A stretch of DNA of 36,998 nt from an uncultured SAR116 cluster alpha proteobacterium (GCA_902559985.1 CACEJY010000013.1:1-36998); one strand, 5' to 3'. Positions 18,309 through 27,069 are shown, counted from the stretch's first letter. Numbers and translations are program-made. Notes: a model not told the origin generated them from the sequence alone.

Positions 18309-19043
18309 CTAATTATTCTGCGGTATTTTTATCCCAAGGCGCCGCGCAATTTCCTGATAGGCCTCGAGCAAACCGCCCAGATCACGTCGGAACCTGTCCT
18401 TGTCCAATTTTTCGTTCGTTTCTGCATCCCAAAGGCGACAATTATCGGGGCTAATTTCATCGGCAAGCATTATTTCAATCAAACCATCTTTCTCGTAACG
18501 CCCAAATTCCAGTTTGAAATCAATCAATCTGATACCAATCCCAAGGAATAAACCTGTTAGAAAATCATTGATGCGCAGCGTATCCTCGATAATGATTTCC
18601 AATTCACTTGGTGTAGCCCAGCCAAAGGTAAAAATATGTTCTGGAGCGATGATGGGATCGCCTAGTTTGTCATTCTTGAGACAGAATTCGATAAGGGTAT
18701 TATTTAGCACCGAGCCTTCCTCAAGGCCTAGGCGAGGGCAAATAGACCCGGCAGCAACATTACGAACCACCACTTCCACTGGAATAATTTCAAGCGCGCG
18801 GATCAGTTGTTCGCGATCATTCATGCGGCTGATAAAATGATTGGGAATGCCACGTTCGCCAACCGCAAGCATGATATGTTCACTGATATAGTTATTCATA
18901 ACTCCCTTGCCATTGATTACATCTTTTTTCTGGGCGTTGAAAGCTGTGGCTTCATCCTTAAAATACTGAATAAGTGTGCCAGCCTCTGGCCCATCAAAAA
19001 TAACTTTGGCCTTTCCTTCATAAAGCGGTTTCTTTTGTTTCAT
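18309..19043 (-). CDS. purC: Phosphoribosylaminoimidazole-succinocarboxamide synthase (SAICAR synthetase)
   Basis: A 244-aa enzyme joining CAIR and aspartate with ATP, the step before PurB. It begins [15 protein letters not shown], the nucleotide-binding hairpin of the family. [11 protein letters not shown], the IDFKLEFG signature and [14 protein letters not shown] follow. The bacterial form is 235-250 aa, as here. The start at 19043 has an AGGA nine bases upstream. A longer frame beginning ten codons earlier is not conserved. It follows the purB stop by 47 bases, in pathway-adjacent order. Confidence 0.97.
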   Translation of the reverse strand: MKQKKPLYEGKAKVIFDGPEAGTLIQYFKDEATAFNAQKKDVINGKGVMNNYISEHIMLAVGERGIPNHFISRMNDREQLIRALEIIPVEVVVRNVAAGSICPRLGLEEGSVLNNTLIEFCLKNDKLGDPIIAPEHIFTFGWATPSELEIIIEDTLRINDFLTGLFLGIGIRLIDFKLEFGRYEKDGLIEIMLADEISPDNCRLWDAETNEKLDKDRFRRDLGGLLEAYQEIARRLGIKIPQNN

Positions 19044-19090
19044 GCTGTTAAATCCTGCGGTTGGCCGGATCACGACCGAATAGTATTGAT

Positions 19091-20383
19091 CTAGCCAAAA
19101 ACACGTTCAAAAATTGTGTCAACATGACGGAAATGCTGGTCAAGATCGAAAAGCGCGTCAAGCTCGTCATGTCGAAGATGTGCGGTAACATCACTATCAG
19201 CCTTCAGCTTTTCAAGATAGCTGCCGCCTTCTTCCCAGATTTTCATCGCATTGCGCTGAACATAGATGTAGGCATCCTCGCGGCTGACCCCTTTTTGGGT
19301 AAGCGCTAGTAATACTTGCTGCGAGTGAATCAAACCGCCAAGCTTGTCAAGATTTGCTTGCATGATCTCTGGATAAATCAACAGATTTTCAATCACCCCA
19401 GAAAGGCGGTGAAGAGCAAAATCTAACCCGATGGTAGCGTCCGGACCAAACACACGCTCAACCGATGAATGCGAAATATCACGCTCATGCCACAAAGCCA
19501 CATTTTCAAGTGCAGGCACCACTGCCGCCCTGACGATGCGGGCAATACCGGTCAGGTTTTCAGTCAAAACTGGATTGCGCTTGTGCGGCATTGCCGATGA
19601 TCCTTTTTGCCCCGCGGAGAAAAATTCTTCTGCCTCGCGAACTTCGGTGCGCTGCATATGGCGAATTTCTGTGGCAAGTCTCTCAACTGAGCTTGCAATT
19701 ACTCCAAGCGTAGCAAAAAACATCGCGTGTCGGTCTCGTGGAATCACTTGGGTGGACACAGGCTCAACTAGTAACCCCATTTTTTTAGCAACATGTGCTT
19801 CAACTGATGGGTCTATATGTGCAAAAGTACCAACTGCTCCAGAAATTGCGCAGGTGGCAATTTCCCGCCGGGCCGAAACAAGTCGATCACGGCAGCGGTT
19901 AAATTCTGCATAAAAGCTGGCAAGTTTGAGTCCAAAAGTGAGCGGTTCAGCGTGGATGCCATGACTGCGACCAATGGTTGGTGTAATTTTGTGTTCCATG
20001 GCTCGTTTTTTTAGCCGGGCCAGCAGCCGGTCAATGCCATCAATCAGCAAATCTGATGCTCGCGCCATTTGGACTGATAATGTTGTGTCAAGAATGTCTG
20101 ATGAGGTCATGCCTTGATGAACAAAGCGCGCATCCTCACCGATATGCTCGGCCAGGTTAGTCAAAAAGGCGATAACGTCATGTTTGGTCTCGCGCTCAAT
20201 CTCATTAATCCGATCAATCTCAAAAGCGCCTTTTTTCCAGATTGTTGCGGCAGCTGACGAGGGTATGACACCTAATTTGGCCTGCGCATCACATGCATGC
20301 GCTTCAATTTCAAACCAAATTTGGAATTTGCTTTCCTCGGACCAGATATTACTCATTTCTGGGCGGGAATAACGCGGAATCAT
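19091..20383 (-). CDS. purB: Adenylosuccinate lyase
   Basis: A 430-aa fumarase/aspartase superfamily enzyme that removes fumarate from SAICAR and from adenylosuccinate. The N-terminus [19 protein letters not shown] is typical. The conserved blocks are [20 protein letters not shown] (substrate and general-acid region), [10 protein letters not shown] with the catalytic His, and the mobile signature loop [11 protein letters not shown]. The length fits the 430-aa bacterial class. The ATG at 20383 follows AAGG at ten bases. It is the first gene of the minus-strand purine operon and shares a 106-base divergent intergenic region with a small plus-strand gene. I saw no convincing operator there. Confidence 0.97.
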   Translation of the reverse strand: MIPRYSRPEMSNIWSEESKFQIWFEIEAHACDAQAKLGVIPSSAAATIWKKGAFEIDRINEIERETKHDVIAFLTNLAEHIGEDARFVHQGMTSSDILDTTLSVQMARASDLLIDGIDRLLARLKKRAMEHKITPTIGRSHGIHAEPLTFGLKLASFYAEFNRCRDRLVSARREIATCAISGAVGTFAHIDPSVEAHVAKKMGLLVEPVSTQVIPRDRHAMFFATLGVIASSVERLATEIRHMQRTEVREAEEFFSAGQKGSSAMPHKRNPVLTENLTGIARIVRAAVVPALENVALWHERDISHSSVERVFGPDATIGLDFALHRLSGVIENLLIYPEIMQANLDKLGGLIHSQQVLLALTQKGVSREDAYIYVQRNAMKIWEEGGSYLEKLKADSDVTAHLRHDELDALFDLDQHFRHVDTIFERVFG

Positions 20384-20489
20384 AATGCTAATACCTTTTG
20401 CTTAATTTTAGGCTAGGTTGTACCATTCGAAACCACAAAAAGCCAGCGCATAACAAGTGATTGTGCCCATTTAGGTTGGAGATATCTAC

Positions 20490-20684
20490 ATGCTGTTTCG
20501 TCGGTTTGTTTTTGGGTTGTTAATAAGGGTTGCGCAAAATCCTAAAGTGCAAAAAAAAGCTGGTGAAGCGGCTAGCAAAGCTCTGAATAGCGCACGGCCA
20601 TCATTATTAAGAGCAAGCAGAAAGGCAGGCGAATTAACGCGCAAGACAAAACAAAAATTGTTCGATGATAAAAATATAGACTGA
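20490..20684 (+). CDS. Small basic protein of unknown function
   Basis: A 64-aa protein I cannot name. The first 15 residues are hydrophobic and aromatic with two arginines (MLFRRFVFGLLIRVAQNP). The rest is rich in Lys, Arg and Ala, and predicted by eye to be helical (KAGEAASKALNSARPSLL, RASRKAGELTRKTKQKLF). This gives an amphipathic or membrane-touching N-terminus with a charged tail. The ATG is preceded by TTGGAG at about eight bases. The gene is divergent from purB, with a 106-base shared upstream region, and convergent with map. Similar short proteins exist in alphaproteobacteria as conserved hypotheticals, to my recollection. The composition argues that it is a real gene rather than a chance frame. 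Confidence 0.65.
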   Translation: MLFRRFVFGLLIRVAQNPKVQKKAGEAASKALNSARPSLLRASRKAGELTRKTKQKLFDDKNID

Positions 20685-20739
20685 AGAAAACAAAGAAAGA
20701 TTACAGGCTTGTTATTTGTAAACTGATGACCCAGAGGGA

Positions 20740-21528
20740 TTACCCATAAGGCGGCTTATCGAAACCTGCTGGTGATAAGGTAAAGATTTCTGCTTCGCCG
20801 TCTGTAATGCCGATGGAGTGTTCAAACTGTGCTGACAGGCTTTTGTCACGGGTCACGGCAGTCCAACCATCACTGAGGATTTTGGTTTCTGCTCGTCCAG
20901 CGTTGATCATTGGTTCGATGGTAAAAATCATACCTGGTTCTAGCACCATCCCGCTGCTCGGTTCACCATAGTGAAGAACTGTCGGAGCTGTATGAAATAC
21001 TTGGCCAAGCCCGTGGCCAGTAAAGTCGCGAACAACCGAATAGTGGCATGACTCCGCATATGATTGGATGGCATGGCCAATATCACCAAGGGTGTTGCCT
21101 GGTTTTGCTGTTTCTATGCCGCGCATTAAACAATCATATGTCACTTCAGTTAGTCGTTGCGCCTTAACAGATGGCTTGCCAACATAAAACATTCGTGAGG
21201 TGTCGCCGTACCAGCCATCAAGAATAACTGTGATATCAATATTTAAAATATCACCACCCTGAAGTATTTTTTCGCCGGGAATGCCATGACACACAACATG
21301 ATTGATTGAGATACAAGTGGACTTCGGGAAACCTCGATAATTTAGTGGTGCTGGGATGGCGTCATTTTCTACTATGAAGTCATGGCAAAGGCGATTTAGA
21401 TGATTGGTGTTTATTCCAGCAGCTACGTGCGGCGTGATCATGTCCAAAACTGCAGCAGCCAGATGGCCGGCTTTGCGCATTCCCGCGAATCCTTCAGCAC
21501 CATGTTTTATAACTGTTTGGCTGTGCAT
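20740..21528 (-). CDS. map: Methionine aminopeptidase, type I
   Basis: A 262-aa metalloprotease that removes the initiator methionine from nascent proteins. All five metal ligands are present: D98 and D109 in LNIDITVILDGWYGDTSRMF, H172 in FTGHGLGQ, E205 in IFTIEPMI and E236 in QFEHSIGI. H81 in VVCHGIPG is the conserved substrate-side His. The length is that of the bacterial type Ia enzyme without a zinc-finger extension. The start chosen is the ATG at 21528. An in-frame TTG nine codons earlier is less likely. It is a single minus-strand gene, divergent from the CinA-domain gene. Confidence 0.96.
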   Translation of the reverse strand: MHSQTVIKHGAEGFAGMRKAGHLAAAVLDMITPHVAAGINTNHLNRLCHDFIVENDAIPAPLNYRGFPKSTCISINHVVCHGIPGEKILQGGDILNIDITVILDGWYGDTSRMFYVGKPSVKAQRLTEVTYDCLMRGIETAKPGNTLGDIGHAIQSYAESCHYSVVRDFTGHGLGQVFHTAPTVLHYGEPSSGMVLEPGMIFTIEPMINAGRAETKILSDGWTAVTRDKSLSAQFEHSIGITDGEAEIFTLSPAGFDKPPYG

Positions 21529-21675
21529 TGATATCTCTCTTGGAGTTGCAAGCAACTAATTGACTAATATTGAATTAGGGTGTTTCTTGTGTGATTGGAA
21601 TAGCATACTTTGTTATTCGGGAAACCCATAAACTCTAATTAACGTTGGCATTGGTTATTTTGTGCATTTAGTCAT

Positions 21676-21704
21676 TTGACAGTTGCAGCATCTTTAATCA
21701 TGTT
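21676..21704 (+). promoter_or_regulatory. Candidate promoter for the CinA-domain gene
   Basis: A consensus -35 TTGACA at 21676-21681 is followed after 17 bases by CATGTT, a partial -10. It lies 40 bases before the gene at 21744 in the divergent gap with map. The arrangement resembles the candidate promoter before rpsD. Confidence 0.3.
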
Positions 21705-21743
21705 GCCGCCAATATTCATATTGCTTGTTCAAGGTTATTTGAT

Positions 21744-22538
21744 ATGTCCTCGTACCTTCTAAATGCCGGACCAATCCCAACCGCCGCTATTATTGTCATT
21801 GGCGATGAGATTCTCTCAGGCCGTACAAAAGATAAAAATATTGGCTGGCTCGCGGATCAGCTAAGTGCGTTGGGCATCCAACTGGGTGAGGCGCGGGTTA
21901 TCGCTGATAAAAAAAACATCATTATTGATACGGTGCAAATCTTATCTAATGCCTATGACCTTGTCTTCACTAGCGGTGGTATTGGTCCAACGCATGATGA
22001 CATTACTACAGCCGCAGTAGCGGCCGCTTTTGATGTTCCGGTTGTCCGCCACCCCGAAGCTGAACGTCGACTGATTGCTCACTACGAGAATACGGATCTA
22101 GAATTTAATGAAGCCCGGCAAAAGATGGCGAATATTCCGGAGACAGCAACGTTGATTGACAATCCGCTGTCGGCTGCGCCTGGCTACATTATTGGCAATG
22201 TTTATGTTTTGCCGGGCGTGCCAACAATTATGCAAGCTATGTTCGAAGGTTTGAAAGGTAAATTGCCTGGCGGTGTTGTGATGAAGCGCATTACCGTTCA
22301 ATGCTCTACCGGTGAGGGCAACATAGCAAAAATCCTTGCCGATGTTGAGGCCCAATATCACGGTGTTAGTATTGGAAGCTATCCCTACATGAAGCCGGGC
22401 CATTTTGGAACCGCAGTTGTTGTAAGTGGGCTTGATGATGAGCTTACCACCGAGGCGGCCAAAATAGTAGAGAGAGAAGTGCGTGCTTTTGGCGCCGATG
22501 CTAATATAGTCCACGCTGATGGCACAATCGTCAAATAG
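21744..22538 (+). CDS. CinA N-domain / molybdopterin-binding-fold protein (stand-alone)
   Basis: A 264-aa protein consisting of the MoCF-like (MoaB/MogA/MoeA) domain found at the N-terminus of CinA: AAIIVIGDEILSGRTKDKNI, DLVFTSGGIGPTHDDIT, NPLSAAPGYIIGNVYVLPGV and PTIMQAMFEGL. About 90 extra residues follow. The C-terminal NMN deamidase domain of full CinA is not present in this gene or next to it. In full CinA this N-domain has ADP-ribose pyrophosphatase activity linked to NAD recycling. Stand-alone versions are common in alphaproteobacteria and their role is not settled. The gene is flanked by divergent map and convergent rhomboid genes. An ancestral cofactor function is possible, but there are no Mo-cofactor genes nearby. 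Confidence 0.82.
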   Translation: MSSYLLNAGPIPTAAIIVIGDEILSGRTKDKNIGWLADQLSALGIQLGEARVIADKKNIIIDTVQILSNAYDLVFTSGGIGPTHDDITTAAVAAAFDVPVVRHPEAERRLIAHYENTDLEFNEARQKMANIPETATLIDNPLSAAPGYIIGNVYVLPGVPTIMQAMFEGLKGKLPGGVVMKRITVQCSTGEGNIAKILADVEAQYHGVSIGSYPYMKPGHFGTAVVVSGLDDELTTEAAKIVEREVRAFGADANIVHADGTIVK

Positions 22539-22556
22539 GGTGTCCGTTGCTTTATA

Positions 22557-23402
22557 TTAGCCCCAAGGACCTTTTGATGATTTCTGATTTGATGATGGAA
22601 CAGAGCTACGAGCCGTTTGCTGCGCTGAACGCCGGAAACGTTTGCGGGCCTCCTGTTTTACTTCTGAAAAACTGATGGGCTGACCCGACCATGTTTTTGG
22701 CGGCTGTCCCCGATCAAACAGGGATATGTGGCGTTTTTTGAAAAATGGAATTAACGCGACACCTGCCACGAAACCGCCAATGTGTGCCATATAGGCAATG
22801 CCGCCCCCAGTCCCCTGAAAGGCTTGAGGTGCAGCGGCAAATTGCAGGCCGATCCATCCGCCTAAAACCAGCCATGCTGGCAAATTTACAAAACGAAAAA
22901 ACACTATGATAACCACCATGCAACGCACAGCAGCCTTTGGGTGCAGTATCAAGTAAGCGCCAAGGACTCCGGCGATTCCACCAGAAGCTCCAACCATCGG
23001 AATGGACGATGATGGATTGATTACGGCTTGTGCCGAGGCGGCAGCAATACCGCACAAAAGGTAGAATAGGATGAATCGAATCCGTCCCATTGAATCTTCG
23101 ACATTGTCGCCAAAAATCCACAAATAAAGCATGTTGCCACCAAGGTGTAACCAGCCCCCATGCAAAAACATTGATGTGATAATTGTTGTCCATGCTGGCA
23201 CGAGAATTAGTCTCGTAGGTAGAGTGTCACCCTGAAATACAATGGCGGGTACAAATCCAAGCTGATATAAAACGAGCCGTGCGGGGACATCATCGAGTGA
23301 TTGCTGCCAAAAAAAAATCATGATACAGGCGACCATTACCATCCACACAGTAATTGGACGACTGCTCGTTGAGTTATCATCAAAAAGAGGTAGGAAAAAC
23401 AT
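22557..23402 (-). CDS. Rhomboid family intramembrane serine protease
   Basis: A 281-aa integral membrane protein with about six hydrophobic segments between residues 18 and 220. The catalytic pair of true rhomboid proteases is present: S140 in VGASGGIAGVLGAY and H207 in AYMAHIGGFVAG. The loop-1 and TM2 signature HGGWLHLGGNMLYLWIFG is also intact, so this is an active protease candidate rather than a pseudo-rhomboid. The C-terminal cytoplasmic tail of roughly 60 residues is rich in Lys, Arg, Ser and Gln and looks disordered. The TM4 serine and TM6 histidine would cleave membrane-anchored substrates, whose identity is unknown. It is divergent from the exported unknown protein and faces the CinA-domain gene. 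Confidence 0.93.
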   Translation of the reverse strand: MFFLPLFDDNSTSSRPITVWMVMVACIMIFFWQQSLDDVPARLVLYQLGFVPAIVFQGDTLPTRLILVPAWTTIITSMFLHGGWLHLGGNMLYLWIFGDNVEDSMGRIRFILFYLLCGIAAASAQAVINPSSSIPMVGASGGIAGVLGAYLILHPKAAVRCMVVIIVFFRFVNLPAWLVLGGWIGLQFAAAPQAFQGTGGGIAYMAHIGGFVAGVALIPFFKKRHISLFDRGQPPKTWSGQPISFSEVKQEARKRFRRSAQQTARSSVPSSNQKSSKGPWG

Positions 23403-23444
23403 AAATGGTGTCCCAAGGTTGGCGAATAAATGGCCTCATGGCAA

Positions 23445-23460
23445 TCTAACGCGAGTTAGA
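23445..23460. promoter_or_regulatory. Perfect inverted repeat in a divergent intergenic region
   Basis: The two 6-bp arms TCTAAC and GTTAGA flank a GCGA centre, about 43 bases upstream of the rhomboid start and 145 upstream of the plus-strand exported protein. An A tract follows on the plus strand, so it is not a normal intrinsic terminator for either gene. It may be an operator. No regulator is identified. Confidence 0.25.
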
Positions 23461-23604
23461 AAAAACGGCAAATAGCTATCAACGCAAAATGTACATAAAA
23501 AAATTTGATGACAAGAGTGAGTTTGGAGTGCGCCTATTCTCAAGCCTTGTTTTCGACCAAATAAAAATAAATTATAAAAGGCCAAATGAAAGGGAATTAG
23601 AACG

Positions 23605-24873
23605 GTGTCAAGACAGTTGGGAAGTTTTGCAACGGAATTGTCAATGACATTTCCTGAAGTCGCTCTGAGGTTGGTGATAGCAGTAGTGTTATTCGCTATG
23701 CCATGTTTTCTATCATCATTTGCGGATGCAGCAACACAAATCACGCTGGATGAGGGATATGAAGTACGCTTCGATAATGGCAAATTTGATACTGAAACAT
23801 TTGATATGCAAATCAGCAATATTGAGGTTTTAAAAAACGGCAAGAGTTATTGGAATGCCGACGCAATATTGTCGAAAACAAGCCTGTTAGCGGATGGCCG
23901 GACATTAATTGTAAAAAAATTGAAAATTGATAACTTTGTTTCGTCAGTGGATAAGCTAAAAGCAAGAAGCATCATTGTTCGCAATGTCACTCTTGATAAA
24001 TATGACCATTTGCTTGCCGGCAAAATTGGTTCGCTTTTTGATCATGCATTAAATGATGCCTATTTGGGGATGTTTGATTTTTGGATGCCGATCGGACGTG
24101 GTGTTGAACACGACACCTTTGTTCAATCCATTGAACTGACACCTGTTCGGCGGAAGACCTCGCCATCGGGAAGAAGTTATTTCAACCGAATTGGGATGCG
24201 TGGTGTTGCCTCAATCAAACGTCAGAAATTATATAATCAAAATAAAGCCCCAACGGCTGAAAACATAGCTAGGGAAGAATTTTTTTCACACCTGGGCTTG
24301 CAGAATGTTGAAGTTGCCTTTGATCTAGAAAATGCGCTGATTGAGGATCGCGGGGTCATGCACTCCGAATTGGTTGGCAATATCGATATTAAAAACCACT
24401 TCAGCACGGATATTAGATTTGATGCCGAGATTCCACTGCCTGCATTTTGGAAAATCATGGATAATAAAGACTTGAACACTGTTTTCTTTGATGAAGTCGG
24501 TGATGAGTTTGCACAAAGCTTTCTTATGAGTTTTCTTCAGTCGGGCGCCACGCTCTCGCATGCAAGCCTAAGTGTCAGAGATTATGGGACTTTTGAAAGG
24601 CTTTTACACCTATATGCTGAGAATTCTGGGCAATCGTTAACCGCCGCAGTTGAAGATATTAGATTGATAGTTGATCAAGCTATAAAAGAGAGTATTCCCA
24701 ATGAAGAGCTGCGCGTTTTTTCGGCTATCAGCAAGTTCTTGGACCATGGCGGCCAGCTACGACTTTCCGCTACCCCAGATGCGCCGGTGCCATTTTTATT
24801 ATTTGCTAGCTATTTGCTGATGCCTGAAATGGCCATCAAACAACTGAACGTGACAATCGAACATTCGAATTAG
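23605..24873 (+). CDS. Exported protein of unknown function
   Basis: A 422-aa protein that I do not recognise. It has a signal peptide: a hydrophobic core LRLVIAVVLFAMPCFLSSF ending in ADA at about residue 42, a plausible signal peptidase I site. The mature part looks like repeated amphipathic beta strands alternating with linkers (YEVRFDNGKFDTETFDMQIS, LIVKKLKIDNFVSSVDKL, ARSIIVRNVTLDKYDHLLAG). A helical segment follows near residues 310-380. This recalls periplasmic beta-rich lipid-contact or AsmA-like proteins only in general style. Two starts are possible: GTG at 23605, ten bases after AAAGGG, or ATG at 23644, which gives a shorter and more typical signal peptide. It is alone, divergent from the rhomboid gene. 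Confidence 0.75.
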   Translation: MSRQLGSFATELSMTFPEVALRLVIAVVLFAMPCFLSSFADAATQITLDEGYEVRFDNGKFDTETFDMQISNIEVLKNGKSYWNADAILSKTSLLADGRTLIVKKLKIDNFVSSVDKLKARSIIVRNVTLDKYDHLLAGKIGSLFDHALNDAYLGMFDFWMPIGRGVEHDTFVQSIELTPVRRKTSPSGRSYFNRIGMRGVASIKRQKLYNQNKAPTAENIAREEFFSHLGLQNVEVAFDLENALIEDRGVMHSELVGNIDIKNHFSTDIRFDAEIPLPAFWKIMDNKDLNTVFFDEVGDEFAQSFLMSFLQSGATLSHASLSVRDYGTFERLLHLYAENSGQSLTAAVEDIRLIVDQAIKESIPNEELRVFSAISKFLDHGGQLRLSATPDAPVPFLLFASYLLMPEMAIKQLNVTIEHSN

Positions 24874-24983
24874 AATAGGTTTTTGCTTCACACTGGATTT
24901 TTCAGGCGGATAGGCTAAGTTAACATAACCGTTGTTTCGAGCTAGACTGCTTTCATTTTTTATTAGGTTAAGGAAAAGTGCAG

Positions 24984-25514
24984 GTGCGAGCCACTTCAAT
25001 TGATTTTGACAAATATATTACCAGCTACCCAGATTTTCCGAAGCCGGGAATTTTGTTTCGTGATATCAGTCCCTTGTTGGCATCAGCCTATGGGATGAGC
25101 TGTGCGATTGATCAACTTTCTGCTCAGGTTTCATGCTTTGAAGTAGACCTTGTTGCTGGTATAGAGTCACGCGGTTTTCTGTTTTCTACCCTGCTCGCCG
25201 CACGCCTTGGCATTGGGTCCATGATGATCAGAAAGCCGGGCAAACTGCCTGGAAACCTAGTCCATGAAAGTTACGACCTTGAATATGGAAGTGCGGAATT
25301 GACCATGCAGGCAGATGCGCAGGTGGCTGGCCGGGCGGTGTTGCTGATTGATGATCTGTTGGCGACAGGCGGGACAATGATGGCAGCAAAATCTTTATTG
25401 CGGAGCTGTGGGGCGGTGGTTCCTGCTAGCGTTGTAATTATAGAATTAGCGGCGCTTGGTGGGCGTGCGGTGCTGGATATGCCTTTGATTGCCCTAAAGA
25501 TCTATGATGACTAA
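24984..25514 (+). CDS. apt: Adenine phosphoribosyltransferase
   Basis: A 176-aa type I phosphoribosyltransferase converting adenine and PRPP to AMP. The N-terminal IDFDKYITSYPDFPKPGILFRDISPLL is typical Apt sequence. The adenine-site region VAGIESRGFLFSTLLAARLG and the PRPP loop VLLIDDLLATGGT at about 119-131 are intact. The start is a GTG. The one at 24984 lies nine bases after AAGGA, while another GTG two codons earlier is only three bases away from it and so less likely. The stop overlaps the nucleosidase gene by 11 bases. Together they would recycle adenine released from methylthioadenosine or S-adenosylhomocysteine. Confidence 0.94.
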   Translation: MRATSIDFDKYITSYPDFPKPGILFRDISPLLASAYGMSCAIDQLSAQVSCFEVDLVAGIESRGFLFSTLLAARLGIGSMMIRKPGKLPGNLVHESYDLEYGSAELTMQADAQVAGRAVLLIDDLLATGGTMMAAKSLLRSCGAVVPASVVIIELAALGGRAVLDMPLIALKIYDD

Positions 25515-26073
25515 ATTTGACCCAAGAACAACATTACTTGTTGTTGCTTTAGAGGACGAGCTGCCGCAACAATTGGCGGTGGGGTGGCAAATTGTTTATA
25601 GCGGTGTCGGTAAGGTGAATGCTGCTATCACCCTCTGTGATGCACTTGCATACTATCGGCCTGAGCGGGTAGTAAACTATGGGAGTGCGGGTGCGTTGCG
25701 TAAGGGCTTATCGGGCCTTTGCCGTGTAACACGTTTTCAACAACGTGATATGGATGCACGAGCGCTTGGTTTCTCACTTGGGCAAACACCATTTGAAAAT
25801 GATGTTATTATTGATCTTGATGGTGATGGTTTGAGCTGTGGTACTGGTGATAATTTTGTAAGTGCGCCGCCAGAAATGAGCAGCGATATTGTTGACATGG
25901 AAGCATATGCGCTGGCTAAAATCTGTCAGCAAAAAGCTGTTGAATTCCATTGCTTCAAATTTATTTCAGATAATGCCAATGGTGGTGCGGCCAGTGATTG
26001 GAGCCAGCAATTGGCGGTTGGTGCAAGATTATTCTCCGAGGAAGTCCTGCGAAAGCATAGTCATTTTGGGTAA
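25504..26073 (+). CDS. 5'-methylthioadenosine/S-adenosylhomocysteine nucleosidase-like protein
   Basis: A 189-aa purine nucleosidase-fold protein. The conserved elements align with MTAN: ALEDEL with E19 at the general-base position, VYSGVGKVNAAITL, VVNYGSAGALRKGLSG, the ribose-binding DMEAYALAKI with M132/E133, and SDNANGGAASDW with D156 as the catalytic acid. It is about 40 residues shorter than the E. coli enzyme, with loops missing, as in an alphaproteobacterial subgroup. It overlaps apt by 11 bases (or 8 if the second ATG is used). That pairing strongly suggests release of adenine for Apt. Futalosine hydrolase is a less likely alternative, since no menaquinone genes are near. Confidence 0.85.
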   Translation: MMTKFDPRTTLLVVALEDELPQQLAVGWQIVYSGVGKVNAAITLCDALAYYRPERVVNYGSAGALRKGLSGLCRVTRFQQRDMDARALGFSLGQTPFENDVIIDLDGDGLSCGTGDNFVSAPPEMSSDIVDMEAYALAKICQQKAVEFHCFKFISDNANGGAASDWSQQLAVGARLFSEEVLRKHSHFG

Positions 26074-26078
26074 TCAGC

Positions 26079-26696
26079 ATGGAAAATTACTTATCTCTAT
26101 CACGCATTTTTTTGTTTTTGAGCGCTCTTTTTGTTTTCCAAGTGGCATCAGGTACCGCTATGTCGTATGAAGAACCAAAATATACCGTTGTCAGCCAGAC
26201 GGATACGTATGAGGTTCGGCTTTATAAAAATCGAACCGTTGCTGAGGTAACTTTTGACACAGATAACGGTGGGTTTAGAGTTCTCTTTGATTATATTTCA
26301 GGTGCCAACCATGGTTCAAGAAAAGTAGAAATGACGGTTCCTGTCACTCAATCAGAGAAAATTGATATGACCGTTCCAGTCACGGAATCAAACACGGATG
26401 GCAGAATGATTATGAGGTTCTTCCTGCCAGAGGAATATTCGATGCAAAACGCGCCAAAGCCAACTGATCAAAGGGTTCGTATTGTTGATCTGCCAGAGCA
26501 GTATTTCGGGGTTATTTCCTATTCTGGCTTCGCATCAGACAGCAACTTTGAGAAACACCACAGAGAATTGCACACAGTTTTATCGAATGACGGCCTAGTT
26601 ATTACAGGTCCGCCCGTAAAAGCGACTTACAATTCGCCCTTTACACCACCGTTTTTAAGACGGAATGAAGCGATGTATCCATTAGAGTGGAACTAA
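26079..26696 (+). CDS. SOUL family heme-binding-like exported protein
   Basis: A 205-aa protein with an N-terminal hydrophobic signal segment (SRIFLFLSALFVFQVASGTA). A SOUL/HEBP domain follows: EEPKYTVVSQTDTYEVRLYK, TVAEVTFDTDNGGFRVLFDY, a repeated MTVPVTQSEKIDMTVPVTES strand, FFLPEEYSMQNAPKP and the closing YNSPFTPPFLRRNEAMYPLE. The domain order and ending are classic for the family. Heme binding is known only for some members, and no axial His is assignable here, so the ligand is uncertain. It begins six bases after the nucleosidase stop and may be co-transcribed with apt, although the functions appear unrelated. Confidence 0.88.
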   Translation: MENYLSLSRIFLFLSALFVFQVASGTAMSYEEPKYTVVSQTDTYEVRLYKNRTVAEVTFDTDNGGFRVLFDYISGANHGSRKVEMTVPVTQSEKIDMTVPVTESNTDGRMIMRFFLPEEYSMQNAPKPTDQRVRIVDLPEQYFGVISYSGFASDSNFEKHHRELHTVLSNDGLVITGPPVKATYNSPFTPPFLRRNEAMYPLEWN

Positions 26697-26966
26697 CCTG
26701 TTACACGTCGAATATCATTTAGATTTGGCTGATCTGAAAAATATCTTTGTTCCTGATTCAGTTATAATAAGAAAATACACTGGCAAGATCTGTCCCGTCT
26801 TATGGCTTTCAGAGGTCCTATTAATACGCCTAATTATCAGGGTGATCGGATAGTGTTTTGGGGGATGTGGTGCGGAGGTAGTAGATCTGCGTTAATTTGA
26901 TTCGCGTTCACGTAAACTGGCTATATCAGTGCATTCAAATTTTGACACTCAAAGTGTTACAGCCAA

Positions 26967-27051
26967 TGGTGCGGGCGGGGAGACTCGAACTCCCACGGCC
27001 TAGGGCCCACGGATTTTAAGTCCGTTATGTCTACCATTCCATCACGCCCGC
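26967..27051 (-). tRNA. tRNA-Leu (anticodon UAA)
   Basis: The minus strand folds as a tRNA. The acceptor arm GCGGGCG pairs with CGCCCGC. The D arm contains TGGTAGACA. The anticodon stem ACGGA/TCCGT encloses loop CTTAAAA with anticodon TAA (27016-27018). A variable arm (GGGCCCTAGGCC) of the long class follows, then a T arm with GTTCGAGTC. Discriminator A and the CCA end are encoded (26967-26970). The long variable arm and UAA anticodon make it leucine. It lies 82 bases downstream of the soxG stop on the same strand. Confidence 0.96.
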
Positions 27052-27069
27052 ATGATCAAATTGCTTCAC

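Noticed and set aside
26941-26960. ACACT/AGTGT hairpin downstream of tRNA-Leu
   Set aside because: The stem is only 5 bp and no T tract follows on the minus strand, so a terminator call is not justified.
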